In this document: positions 25,501 through 34,956 of the stretch, piece after piece
Layout: every line of letters starts with the position of its first letter
How positions within the stretch are numbered: position 1 is the stretch's first letter
NCBI GenBank assembly: GCA_916613615.1
Contig: OU744725.1
Span: 69,900,754 to 69,964,753 of the forward strand
DNA length: 64,000 nucleotides
Reading direction: 5' to 3'
Source of the DNA: Steromphala cineraria
Taxonomy: Eukaryota > Mollusca > Gastropoda > Trochida > Trochidae
Made by a program: the position numbers and the translations under genes
Notes under the pieces: model-generated
Seen by the model: the letters and a program-made list of their open reading frames with translations, nothing else
Database searches by the model: none
Told to the model about the DNA's origin: nothing

Positions 25501-26360
25501 GTGTTACAATACATAATATCAATTTGTTTTGATAACTTTGTAGTTTTAACCAAGCAATTTAAAAGCAATTTCTAGCTAGTAATGTGAGGTTACTGACATC
25601 ATACAATGCGACAACTCTTCTATCACCTCAAAGAAAATAGCATCATTGAAATAAGTATCTACATTTTTTGAAAAACTTTAATTTTGTGGAGCTCTGACTG
25701 TTTTATCCACATTTCATGTGTTGATGAGGGCATTTGAGCTCCGAACGTTGTTTTAATAAATCAAATATCATACAGATGAAATATTGTTATTCACAATCCA
25801 ATCACTGATTCTTGTTTCTCAGATACTTCTTCTGTGGAAATTGAAATCAGAAGTAAGCTTTCCAAATCGACTGAATATGTACGATGGATAAGTTCTTTGT
25901 AAATCCTCCTCTTAGTTTAAATAATTACAACCTCCATTATGGTAGAATAGTAGAGAATATTTATTCATCGTAACGTGCAGTAGGGTTTGATTGAATATTA
26001 ACGAATTATTTACATCATATGTAAATCTTGCAAAGTTATTTTACTGGAGATCAATGCCACGTAACACTGGATGAAATTGTGAATTCGCAGAAAGAATTTA
26101 CTCTGTCATAAGAATTTGAAATGTCAGTAAGCAACTTTTTTCCATGCATATGAATTCATGCACCCCATATTAATATGCTGGTTACACACTTGATGCCAAT
26201 ATCTGTATATAATAAGAAAGTTATTTAAAAAGTATCGGATGATAGGTGTGTAGACACATACAAATGTATAAACTCTTATTATTGCAAATAATTCTTCAAA
26301 CACAAATTATTGGTCCTTTTTTATTCACATCAAAATTTAGAAAGAATGTGTAATTTTGCT

Positions 26361-26590
26361 TATTGCCTGATAAATGTCTACGTTATGTGTCTTTTTACAA
26401 TCATTTGTAATTAGTGCGTAAGTTTCTTCCACAGAAAATACATAGGTACTCATGTTTAGTTTCTTCCACAGAAAATACATAAGTACACATGCTTATTGCC
26501 TGATAAATGTCTATGTTATGTGTCTTTTTCCAAACATTTGTAATTAGTTTGTACGTTTCTTCTACAAAAAGTACATAAATACACAATTAA
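26361..26590. repeat. 133-bp partial tandem duplication shared by units 2 and 3
   Basis: tattgcctgataaatgtcta at 26361 recurs at 26494. Inside, tttcttccacagaaaataca is also doubled. Unit 3 has the same arrangement at about 51562-51790, and unit 1 (about 11855-11940) has a single copy. Confidence 0.85.
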
Positions 26591-27340
26591 AGCATACACT
26601 TTATTTAAACATATTGATTTAAACCAGCTTTAACTTGTTTCAACCGAGGTGTAGACATGGTTCTTATCAGAACATGACGGTTACTTTGAAGTTGATTCGA
26701 GGGGTTTGATATGTGTTAGGTATAAAAAAGATACCCACCGCTACCCTAAAAGTGATACTATCAGCAACAAATTATCTTAGAAAATGTATTAACTTATTTT
26801 CATTGTTATTGGCTGCTTCACTCTTGACCCACGCTAACAAGATTTAAGAATTTTGACACCTCCTAAAACGAATTACCCAGTAGTTATTATAGAAATGGTA
26901 ATAAACAACAAAGATCATTTATCAGTTTCATGCTTTCATCTGTAATGAGGGAAACGTTTTTCAAATTGAGAATTTTGGTTTTGCATAAAATAGAGATGAA
27001 ATGAGGCAATCAAGATCCAACATTTGAAGTAAAAAGAACTAAATGACGTATAATTATTCTTTTTATATGTTTTCTTAACAAAGATCAGAACGATTAAAAG
27101 TAAAAAGTTTAAAAATATAGATTCCTTGGTTTGATACGACAACGCTTCAACATAAAACGAGAGCTTGAACCAGAAGAAGATCTGCCTCATTAAGTAAGAG
27201 AGCACTATCGGAATGAATGCATTTTCAGCATTTTCAAAGTCTTCGTTGCGATTTTTAAAACTCGAATGTTGACGAAAAATGTTTACATTCTATGAGAAGT
27301 AGCACAGTATTTTATGAGTCACCTTTAAACTATAAAATTG

Positions 27341-27535
27341 TTAGCGTCTATGCCAACAATATACCAACTTTTCCCCACCAGTTTGACCCATAGTCATACC
27401 ATACCATAACAAGGTTTCAATGGGAACATTTATAACATCATATTGTGAAACAAAAGGAGTGTTAATGTTTTTGATATGTTCACATAAATGTATAACAGTC
27501 GTTGTTAAACTGTTATATGGTCTTTCCAAGGTCAT
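27341..27535 (-). CDS. Candidate minus-strand exon, unit 2 copy
   Basis: Reads TLERPYNSLTTTVIHLCEHI, then KNINTPFVSQYDVINVPIE and LLWYG. Unit 3 is almost identical. Compared with the more diverged unit 1 copy, several differences are silent in this frame, which suggests past selection on the protein. The other strand is also open but its differences are mostly amino-acid changing. In-frame stops lie just upstream, so if real it is an internal or initial exon with its acceptor near acaaag. No domain recognised. Confidence 0.33.
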   Translation of the reverse strand: MTLERPYNSLTTTVIHLCEHIKNINTPFVSQYDVINVPIETLLWYGMTMGQTGGEKLVYCWHRR

Positions 27536-27939
27536 ACGGCTTTGTTATGTAATAAAGCATATTGTCTCTGAAGTGAGTTGGTTATATTTTGAGGGTACAC
27601 TAATCTGTAAGGTAAAATATATTACAATTATTTCTTGATGAAATTTTATAAAATTATTATCAAGTATTTGAATAAACAAAATTGTGGAAAAAGTATTGTG
27701 AAACAATTACAGCTTCATAGGCTGTTGCCTTTATAGATGTTGCATGTTCACAAATATACAGAAAGTTGAATTCATGACTACATCATGGTTTGCTACAGAA
27801 GTTATAAGTCCTGATTTGAATTGTTGGTGGCATTGAATTCTAAAAGTCCCTGGGGGACATTAAACTCGACAACATTAGATTACCAATTTCATCTACAATT
27901 ACTTATTTCCCCACATAAGTTTTTGGAGAACCATTTTAG

Positions 27940-28090
27940 AATTTGGAAAGACAATAATGCAGAGGAATTTATAGATGACAACTTCTGTGTGAATTGTATG
28001 CGACGTTTCGACACAGATTCTTGTGTCATTCTCCAGCAGAGGAAGAGTAATGAGTTAGGAGCATATTTATTGTACTTTTTACGTATCTAA
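27940..28090 (+). CDS. Candidate terminal exon, unit 2 copy
   Basis: Follows an acceptor-like ccattttag. Reads IWKDNNAEEFIDDNFCVNCM and then RRFDTDSCVILQQRKSNE, with a stop at 28088-28090. The unit 3 copy (53158) stops right after KSNE and has AATAAA 40 bases downstream. The two copies differ at several amino acids and few silent sites, so selection is not obvious. Unit 1 lost this region to a LINE insertion. Unrecognised. Confidence 0.25.
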
Positions 28091-30175
28091 GTGTTATAAA
28101 ATAGTTGACTTCCATTTATACTTGTTACAATAATTCAAGTACTTTGTGTAATAACTTAATTCATAATTCTCAATTAATTTGCATGATCAACTAAAAACCG
28201 TTGATCAGACAACACAACTTCTTAATTTAATCTATGTTGAATATTTTTTATGACGAACTCATACGAAAGCTAAAATAACTTAGACAGTTGTAACTTGTAA
28301 CAGATAATAAGTAAACCTGATACAAAGTATATGCATTAGCAAACTCTTTTTTAAACAAGAACTTTCCACTATAAATAATGTAAATCGTGATTTCATTAGA
28401 ATTGTAATTCGTAATTATCTTAGTTAAGTAATATACTATCGGTGTCTGTCATTGACTCTGTCGATTAAATCACGATACGGATCGTATCATGCACAGGTCG
28501 TACATCTGCCATTTCTGCCATGGAAATTGGTAACCAAATTAATTTACTTACAGCCTTAAAATGTAAAGTTCAAGGGGGGGAAAACTTACCAAAGCTCAAA
28601 ACTATTGAGTTGTTATCTGAAACGACCTTTACATATAACATGTCCCAATGGTGTCATTGATGTGTAGAGTTTGACCTTTTAGCCAATGTTCACCCTCAGT
28701 GGTCGCAAAAGGAAACACTTCAATATTTAAACGTTAAAATTGAGTCCTTGTTGGACCAATGAAATTGAGTTATTTCAATTATTGAAATTATACATTGTTC
28801 ACAATTTGCTCCTTTGACATATTGTACAATTTTCTTATTTGAGTCATTCTTAGTTGTGCTTATATGAGCTATTTTGGTTATGTAGATCATAAAGTGACTC
28901 TTCATTGCCTCATGGGGGATTTTAATTCATATAGTAATTTATGCAAATGAACTTAACATGACTGATAAAATTTGATCCAGGGTGCTATTCATTTAAAACA
29001 ATATCTACATTTTCATTGGCAGCTAAATATCTTTCTACTAATCATACATGACATAGGTTTGTAAACAGTTTAGCTGAACCAAGACGGTAAGATTGATCGA
29101 CCAATACCAGGCACCATTCCCTTGATACTTCATAAGATTTGTAAATAACATTTAATGTGTCTGGAGATCTGATACCATTATGGGTTTGTACTGAATCTTC
29201 CCCATTGTGGGACAATGTATTGCCTTCACAATACAGAATTTGATGATAGAGTTACATTTACTTAAGCAATGTTATGTTTCTACTACCGGATTTTAGCACC
29301 TTTTTCAATTTGTTCATAAAGAATAAGATGGTGGTGGCGGATATCGTTTACCAGTTGTTGTCATTGTTCAGTGAATTAAAACTTGCACTTTGTTAGACTG
29401 TTGTTTTGATAATTCAAAAAGCAAACAAAACAGAATCAAATAGGATGGGACTCTATTACGAGCTACCATAAGGCAAAACCCCGTGTGTGATCAATTAATT
29501 AAAGTTCACAGTGTTTAGATAATAGCACAATTCTTTACATTTGGACATTATTTCATTTTAGAAATTAGCATTCAATAAGATAAATTATGATAACATAGTT
29601 ATCAATATCAGTTTTCAGGTTATGCTGACTGCTTGATAGAGTGATAATGATAACAGCCATGAAGCAAACTAATGTCACATATATTTCAATAAGAAAAAAT
29701 AAATTGAAGGAAATCACAGTTTGGAAGTCTTTGTTACCATTGATTCTATCTTTAATGTCTTGCAGAATGTATTAAGTTTAGCCGACACACACATTTTCAT
29801 AGGGCAATTTGAAAATCGAATTGTCTGAAATGGCGCCTTTTGGGCTATATTGGTTTATTACACAGGTCAAGTCAACTACTTCCTTGTTTCTCTCATACAT
29901 CATGATTACTATAGGCGTCTTAAAAGATTCATTGCAGGAAAAGTCAATTCAACTGTTACATGTACAAATGTGTGTACCTGCAAAGTGACAAATTATGAAT
30001 ATATTAGTAAAAAAACTAAAAATGAAAACTATTGGAAATAGATACATGTTTTTAAGTTTCAATGACAATTGACATGTACATGATACGAGCAGTCTGATTA
30101 AAATCCACTGTGATTCGAAAAGTGTAAAATATTATTTTTATTTGGGTTTGAACCACACCCAGCCAGACTTTCCTC

Positions 30176-30373
30176 TCATTCAATCTGAAAGAGAGAACCC
30201 TCATTACTCGCATGTTCTGACGTAAGCTCATCTAGCCAATCGCCAAACTCCTGCGAATCCATTTCTACATGATCTTGATGTTGGCTTTTGAAAGGGACGA
30301 TGTGATTGGTCCGCATGTTACTAGGGTTTTTCTGCGCTAAACTGGTGTTGAACATTTTAATCAGACTTATGAT
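30176..30373 (-). CDS. Candidate minus-strand terminal exon with poly(A) signal, unit 2
   Basis: The reverse strand encodes LIKMFNTSLAQKNPSNMRTN, then HQDHVEMDSQEFGDWLDELT, SEHASNEG and a stop at 30176-30178. A reverse-strand AATAAA lies 34 bases beyond (30137-30142). The unit 3 copy (56616-56816) keeps the whole frame with two silent changes (TCG/TCA, CAG/CAA) and a few replacements. The same DNA also holds CCAAT-like and TGACGTAA words and could instead be a promoter on the plus strand. Product unknown, acidic C-terminus. Confidence 0.33.
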   Translation of the reverse strand: MISLIKMFNTSLAQKNPSNMRTNHIVPFKSQHQDHVEMDSQEFGDWLDELTSEHASNEGSLFQIE

Positions 30374-30395
30374 ACAAGAATAACTTAAAACGATA

Positions 30396-30399
30396 TTAA
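30396..30399. other. Left TTAA target-site duplication of piggyBac element
   Basis: gatattaa immediately precedes CCCTTACGATGCGG. The empty site gatattaagtgttc is intact in unit 3 (TTAA at 56835-56838). Confidence 0.97.
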
Positions 30400-30413
30400 C
30401 CCTTACGATGCGG
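30400..30413. repeat. piggyBac left terminal inverted repeat
   Basis: CCCTTACGATGCGG directly after TTAA. Perfect inverted match to 43654-43667. Confidence 0.95.
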
Positions 30414-30639
30414 GGAGCGGTATATTTCCGTGCCAAATATAAACTGGCGCGCAAGCCCTCTAGGCGAAATCCGGAGTCCGGACTCTAACTTTCACGAGAA
30501 GGCAAAAATTTACTGCAAGCAGTTTTGGCGGCTCCCGGATTGCTCGTAATTATTTTCCGCGCCTCGCTAAACGCCGTTGTTTTATGAAAATTGGTTTAAC
30601 TGGCGCAGACAGCGAGCCCCGTGAAAACATGTATTTTCT

Positions 30640-32600
30640 CTGTTGAATTGTTGACAAAAAGCAGACAAAATGTGTTCTTTCGGGCTTGATATTTCACTAA
30701 CCAAGTGGTGCGCTCTAACACATGATATATCGATGGAAAGAGAATAAAATTGTCTTCAATTTGGTGTATAATTTGTATATGCGCAGTTGCAAATAATTGT
30801 ACTATAAAGGCCGTAAAAGGCCGCAAAAGCAGACAAAATGTGTTCTTTCGCGCTTGATATTTCACTAACCAAGTGGCGCGCTCTAACACATGATATATCG
30901 ATGGAAAGAGAATAAAATTGTCTTCAATTTGGTGTATAATTTGTATATACGCAGTTTTCAAATAATTGTACTAAAAAATATTTAAAAGTTTTCGACTTTC
31001 GTGCATGATATTTCACTAACCAAGTGGCGCGCTCTAACACATGATATATCGATGGAAAGAGAATAAAATTGTCTTCAATTTGGTGTATAATTTGTATATG
31101 CGCAGTTGCAAATAATTGTACTATAAAGGCCGTAAAAGGCCGCAAAAACAGCCAAAATGTGTTCTTTCGCGCTTGATATTTCACTAACCAAGTGGCGCGC
31201 TCTACCACATGATATATCGATGGAAAGAGAATAAAATTGTCTTCAATTTGGTGTATAATTTGTATATGCGCAGTTGCAAATAATTGTACTATAAAGGCCG
31301 TAAAAGGCCGCAAAAGCAGACAAAATGTGTTCTTTCGCGCTTGATATTTCACTAACCAAGTGGCGCGCTCTAACACATGATATATCGATGGAAAGAGAAT
31401 AAAATTGTCTTCAATTTGGTGTATAATTTGTATATGCGCAGTTTTCAAATAATTGTACTAAAAAATATTTAAAAGTTTTCGACTTTCGTGCATGATATTT
31501 CACTAACCAAGTGGCGCGCTCTACCACATGATATATCGATGGAAAGAGAATAAAATTGTCTTCAATTTGGTGTATAATTTGTATATGCGCAGTTGCAAAT
31601 AATTGTACTATAAAGGCCGTAAAAGGCCGCAAAAACAGCCAAAATACGTTCTTTCGCGCTTGATATTTCACTAACCAAGTGGCGCGCTCTACCACATGAT
31701 ATATCGATGGAAAGAGAATAAAATTGTCTTCAATTTGGTGTATAATTTGTATATGCGCAGTTTTCAAATAATTGTACTAAAAAATATTTAAAAGTTTTCG
31801 ACTTTCGTGCATGATATTTCACTAACCAAGTGGCGCGCTCTACCACATGATATATCGATGGAAAGAGAATAAAATTGTCTTCAATTTGGTGTATAATTTG
31901 CATATGCGCAGTTGCAAATAATTGCACTATAAAGGCCGCAAAAAGCCGCAAAAGCAGCCAAAATACGTTCTTTCGCGCTTGATATTTCACTAACCAAGTG
32001 GCGCGCTCTACCACATGATATATCGATGGAAAGAGAATAAAATTGTCTTCAATTTGGTGTATAATTTGTATATGCGCAGTTGCAAATAATTGCACTATAA
32101 AGGCCGCAAAAAGCCGCAAAAGCAAACAAAATGTGTTCTTTCGCGCTCGATATTTCACTAACCAAGTGGCGCGCTCTACCACATGATATATCGATGGAAA
32201 GAGAATAAAATTGTCTTCAATTTGGTGTATAATTTGTATATGCGCAGTTGCAAATAATTGTACTAAAAATATTTAAAAGTTTTCGACTTTCGTGCATGAT
32301 ATTTCAATAACAAATTGGCGCGCTATAAAACATGATATATCGATGGAAAGAGAATAAAATTGTCTTCAATTTGGTGTATAATTTGTATATGCGCAGTTGC
32401 AAATAATTGTACTATGAAGGCCGCAAAAAAAAAGCTTTTGCGCTTGATATTTTACTAACCAAGTGGCGCGCTATAAAGCAAGATATATCGATGGAAAGAG
32501 AATAAAAGTGCCATCATTTTGGTATATGATATGTATATGCGCAAAGAGAAATAAAGATGCAAGAAGCCCCGCAAAATGTGTGTAGGTCTTTTTGACATAA
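30640..32600. repeat. Left-arm tandem array, alternating 168- and 151-bp units
   Basis: About twelve units marked by atttcactaaccaagtggcg. Starts of the cactaa word (30695, 30863, 31014, 31182, 31350, 31501, 31669, 31820, 31988, 32156, 32305, 32454) give spacings of 168, 151, 168, 168, 151, 168, 151, 168, 168, 149 and 149. The longer type carries an aaaggccgtaaaaggccgc insert. The shorter type has tatttaaaagttttcgactt. Reverse-strand open frames of 118-174 residues here are products of the periodicity. Two more units occur at about 38890-39200, beyond the nested element. Confidence 0.95.
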
Positions 32601-32619
32601 AACATTTTTTCCGGTTTTT

Positions 32620-33300
32620 AGTCATGACGTAATGGGAAACTTGTCCCATTACCAAACTTACATGATCGGGTTGCGATGACGTCAGAGGTTCCGAACCACT
32701 TCCAGGCATCGAAATTTTTTTCCGGGTCTCGGCATGAGGTAATGGGAACGTTTTCCCATGACGAAAGGGACGTCCGAGTGTTCTGACCACTTCCGGCCAT
32801 CGGAAATTTTGTCCCGGGTCTCGCCATGATGTAATGGGAAAGTTGTCCCATGACCACATTCACACTATCGGGTTTTGAGCACGATCGTGCTTTTGTTCTA
32901 CTTTTCCGAGACCACCCGGCGGTATGGGCTTTTTTTGGGCCACTTTCACTCTCGGGTTATGACGAAGGCCGGAGATTTTGACCACTTCCGAGCTTCGCCG
33001 TGAGGTATGGACTTTTTTCCCATGAAAAATCGAGCGTACTCGGAGTTTTCTTTCGAGGATTTTCAATATTTTTAGTGCGGGCCTCGCCACGAGACATGGT
33101 ACAAATTTACCCTTAGCCCCCCAAGCTAAAAACTGTCGAAGCGAAAGTTTGCTTCCAGTTCTGCCTAAAAAGTTATAACTCGGAAACAGAAATATTGTCA
33201 TGATCGAGACGCTTTTTCCGACTATAGTCGTTTTTGTGAGAAAAATTTCCCACTAAATTTCGGCTGCACTTGGGTTTTTTAGAACTGCGTGAACATTTTT
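32620..33300. repeat. Degenerate GC-richer repeats in piggyBac left arm
   Basis: catga(c/g/t)gtaatgggaa starts at 32623, 32733 and 32824, each followed by a ttcccat/tcccatta-type inverted word and by ccacttcc and ccgggtctcg stretches. A related segment at about 33010-33130 (ttttttcccatgaaaaatcg, agtgcgggcctcgcc) recurs at about 38615-38735 on the far side of the nested transposon. No coding function is recognised. Confidence 0.7.
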
Positions 33301-33506
33301 GTTTGTGATGCCATTTGCTGAAACTGCACATGTCCAAACTTTGAGTGTCAATGTCTACCCTTTCACGTCCCTGGAAGAAAGGAGAAGTTACTAATTATTG
33401 AAATATTTACATAAAACCGTTTTCGTCAATAACAAAATAAAAAAAAATTATTTGTGAAAAGTGACTAATTGGAGAGGTGGAAAAGTCGGGGCTCTATCTG
33501 CGGTAT

Positions 33507-33510
33507 AAAT
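33507..33510. other. Left AAAT target-site duplication of nested transposon
   Basis: AAAT precedes GAAGGGTTCAGAAGC. An identical AAAT (38523-38526) follows the right end. The 4-bp length is one criterion for superfamily assignment. Confidence 0.8.
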
Positions 33511-33540
33511 GAAGGGTTCAGAAGCAAAACGACCTAAGTC
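33511..33540. repeat. Left terminal inverted repeat of nested transposon
   Basis: 30 bp. It pairs with 38493-38522 with two mismatches. The adjoining bases 33531-33556 form a near-palindrome (gacctaagtc facing acttaggtcg). Confidence 0.92.
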
Positions 33541-33975
33541 ACACTTAGGTCGTTTTGACATAATTATATCACGTTAATCATTATGAAAAGATCTACCTTT
33601 TGGTGAAGTGTCATGTTGATAAAATAATTTTTGACGAAGTTACAGCTCATTGAAATTGGCATATTTATGCACAAATGACCTAAGTCAGACTTAGGTCGTT
33701 CTGACTCTGAATGGGCCAGACTTAGGTCTTTTTGCCTCCAAACTCTTCTGAAAGGAGGTGAAAATAGGTGTCATGACCACATGTCACTCTGGAAGCAGTG
33801 TCTGAGGAAACTGGTAACAACTTTTAAAATCGGAATCAAATTGGTAAGTTTTGAGACAGATATTGAAAATTAAGTGATAGGGTATATTTTTTTGTGATTT
33901 TTTTTTAAAAACAACGTTAATTACTACTTAAAATGTGCTAAAAGTTGGTTTCAGGACTTAGGTTGTTTTGGCACA
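33541..33975. repeat. Left subterminal repeats (GACTTAGGTCG words)
   Basis: Plus-orientation copies occur at about 33543, 33688, 33718 and 33955, with reverse copies at 33531 and 33677. The core is acttaggtcgttttg with variants such as ttaggttgttttgg. Mirror copies occur at the right end. Such clustered subterminal motifs are typical transposase binding sites, so the role is inferred. Confidence 0.8.
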
Positions 33976-34161
33976 AAACTATTGAAGCACAAAAGAAAAG
34001 GATAAAACATAAAGTAAAAGCTATAAAAGTCAAAAAGTCAAGTTGATTTCCTTTCCATCAACTTTTTGATATTTTCAATCGCATCTTTGATTTCCACTAT
34101 CATAATCTGTAAATAAATATGCAACAGTAGTAGTAATTTTCATGGGAAAATTGTTGAAATA

Positions 34162-34950
34162 GTGAATCTTTTTTTCCTTGTTGCAGGGATCTCCACGCTC
34201 AAAATTCCAATGAATGGCTTCAACTTGCCAACGGAACTTCAAATAGAAATTTTACAGTATATTTCCCCATGTGTTCTTGTCCAGGATGTTGCCGCTGTCT
34301 GTAAACTGTGGCATGAAATAGTAGAAAGTCGTTTTCTATGGGCAAAATTCACTTGTTTGGACCTTCGTTCCTGTGACTGTCGCATACAATATGAACAGCA
34401 TATAGACTTTTCAAAGTATATACCATTATGCGTGAATGTTCGAAAACTTATCATGAGCCTACAGCATGTCCCGGTCATTGGCAATGTAAGTCATGTTCCC
34501 AATCTGACAGAGTTGACAGTTTCTGGATGGAACTCTGATGGCATATCATACATTTTCAATGCTTTGACCTTATGTGTGAATTTGACACATCTCTTCACAC
34601 ATGGACTTAGAGATCTAACTGAAGATCAACAACTGGAAATTGTTATGAGGATGCCAAATCTTCGTTACTTGGACATTAGTAACTCCAAACCTGTTTCAGC
34701 TAAAACTGTTCGAAAGATGCTTTCAACAAGAAGAAGTCTGGCTTTTATCTCATTATTTCCGAAAGAAGACCCATTAGGGTGGTCATGTTTAGTCAATGAC
34801 TATGTTGGAGAGGTTTGTTTCGGACATTGTATCATGGAATTCCACGCAGCATGCTGTCAGAGAAGAGATGGGTTTACTCTGTTCCACATCCAAAGAGAGC
34901 ATGTGCAACTGATTAAAAGAGTCATTGAATCGATAGTGTTGATTTTCTAA
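34162..34950 (+). CDS. F-box / LRR-like protein encoded by the nested transposon
   Basis: An F-box-type segment (residues about 20-66) reads FNLPTELQIEILQYISPCVL and then DVAAVCKLWHEIVESRFLW. Leucine-rich-repeat-like segments follow (VPNLTELTVSGWNSD, MPNLRYLDISNS). F-box proteins recruit substrates to SCF ubiquitin ligases through Skp1, so a transposon-encoded one could act on host repair or silencing proteins (inference). The first 16 residues follow no clear start context. A polypyrimidine-CAG acceptor (about 34187) suggests splicing, and Met17 at 34210 (MNGFNLPTEL) is the likelier start. The stop at 34948 is only two codons before, and in frame with, the 831-residue ORF. Confidence 0.75.
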   Translation: MNLFFLVAGISTLKIPMNGFNLPTELQIEILQYISPCVLVQDVAAVCKLWHEIVESRFLWAKFTCLDLRSCDCRIQYEQHIDFSKYIPLCVNVRKLIMSLQHVPVIGNVSHVPNLTELTVSGWNSDGISYIFNALTLCVNLTHLFTHGLRDLTEDQQLEIVMRMPNLRYLDISNSKPVSAKTVRKMLSTRRSLAFISLFPKEDPLGWSCLVNDYVGEVCFGHCIMEFHAACCQRRDGFTLFHIQREHVQLIKRVIESIVLIF

Positions 34951-34956
34951 ATCAAA

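Noticed and set aside
30596..32182. Several 118-174-residue minus-strand ORFs with repeated HIQIIHQIEDNFILFPS
   Set aside because: Products of the 168/151-bp tandem array in the piggyBac arm, each interrupted by the shorter unit type. No evidence of translation.
30640..32600. CRISPR-like regular array
   Set aside because: The units are direct tandem repeats without variable spacers, inside a eukaryotic transposon.
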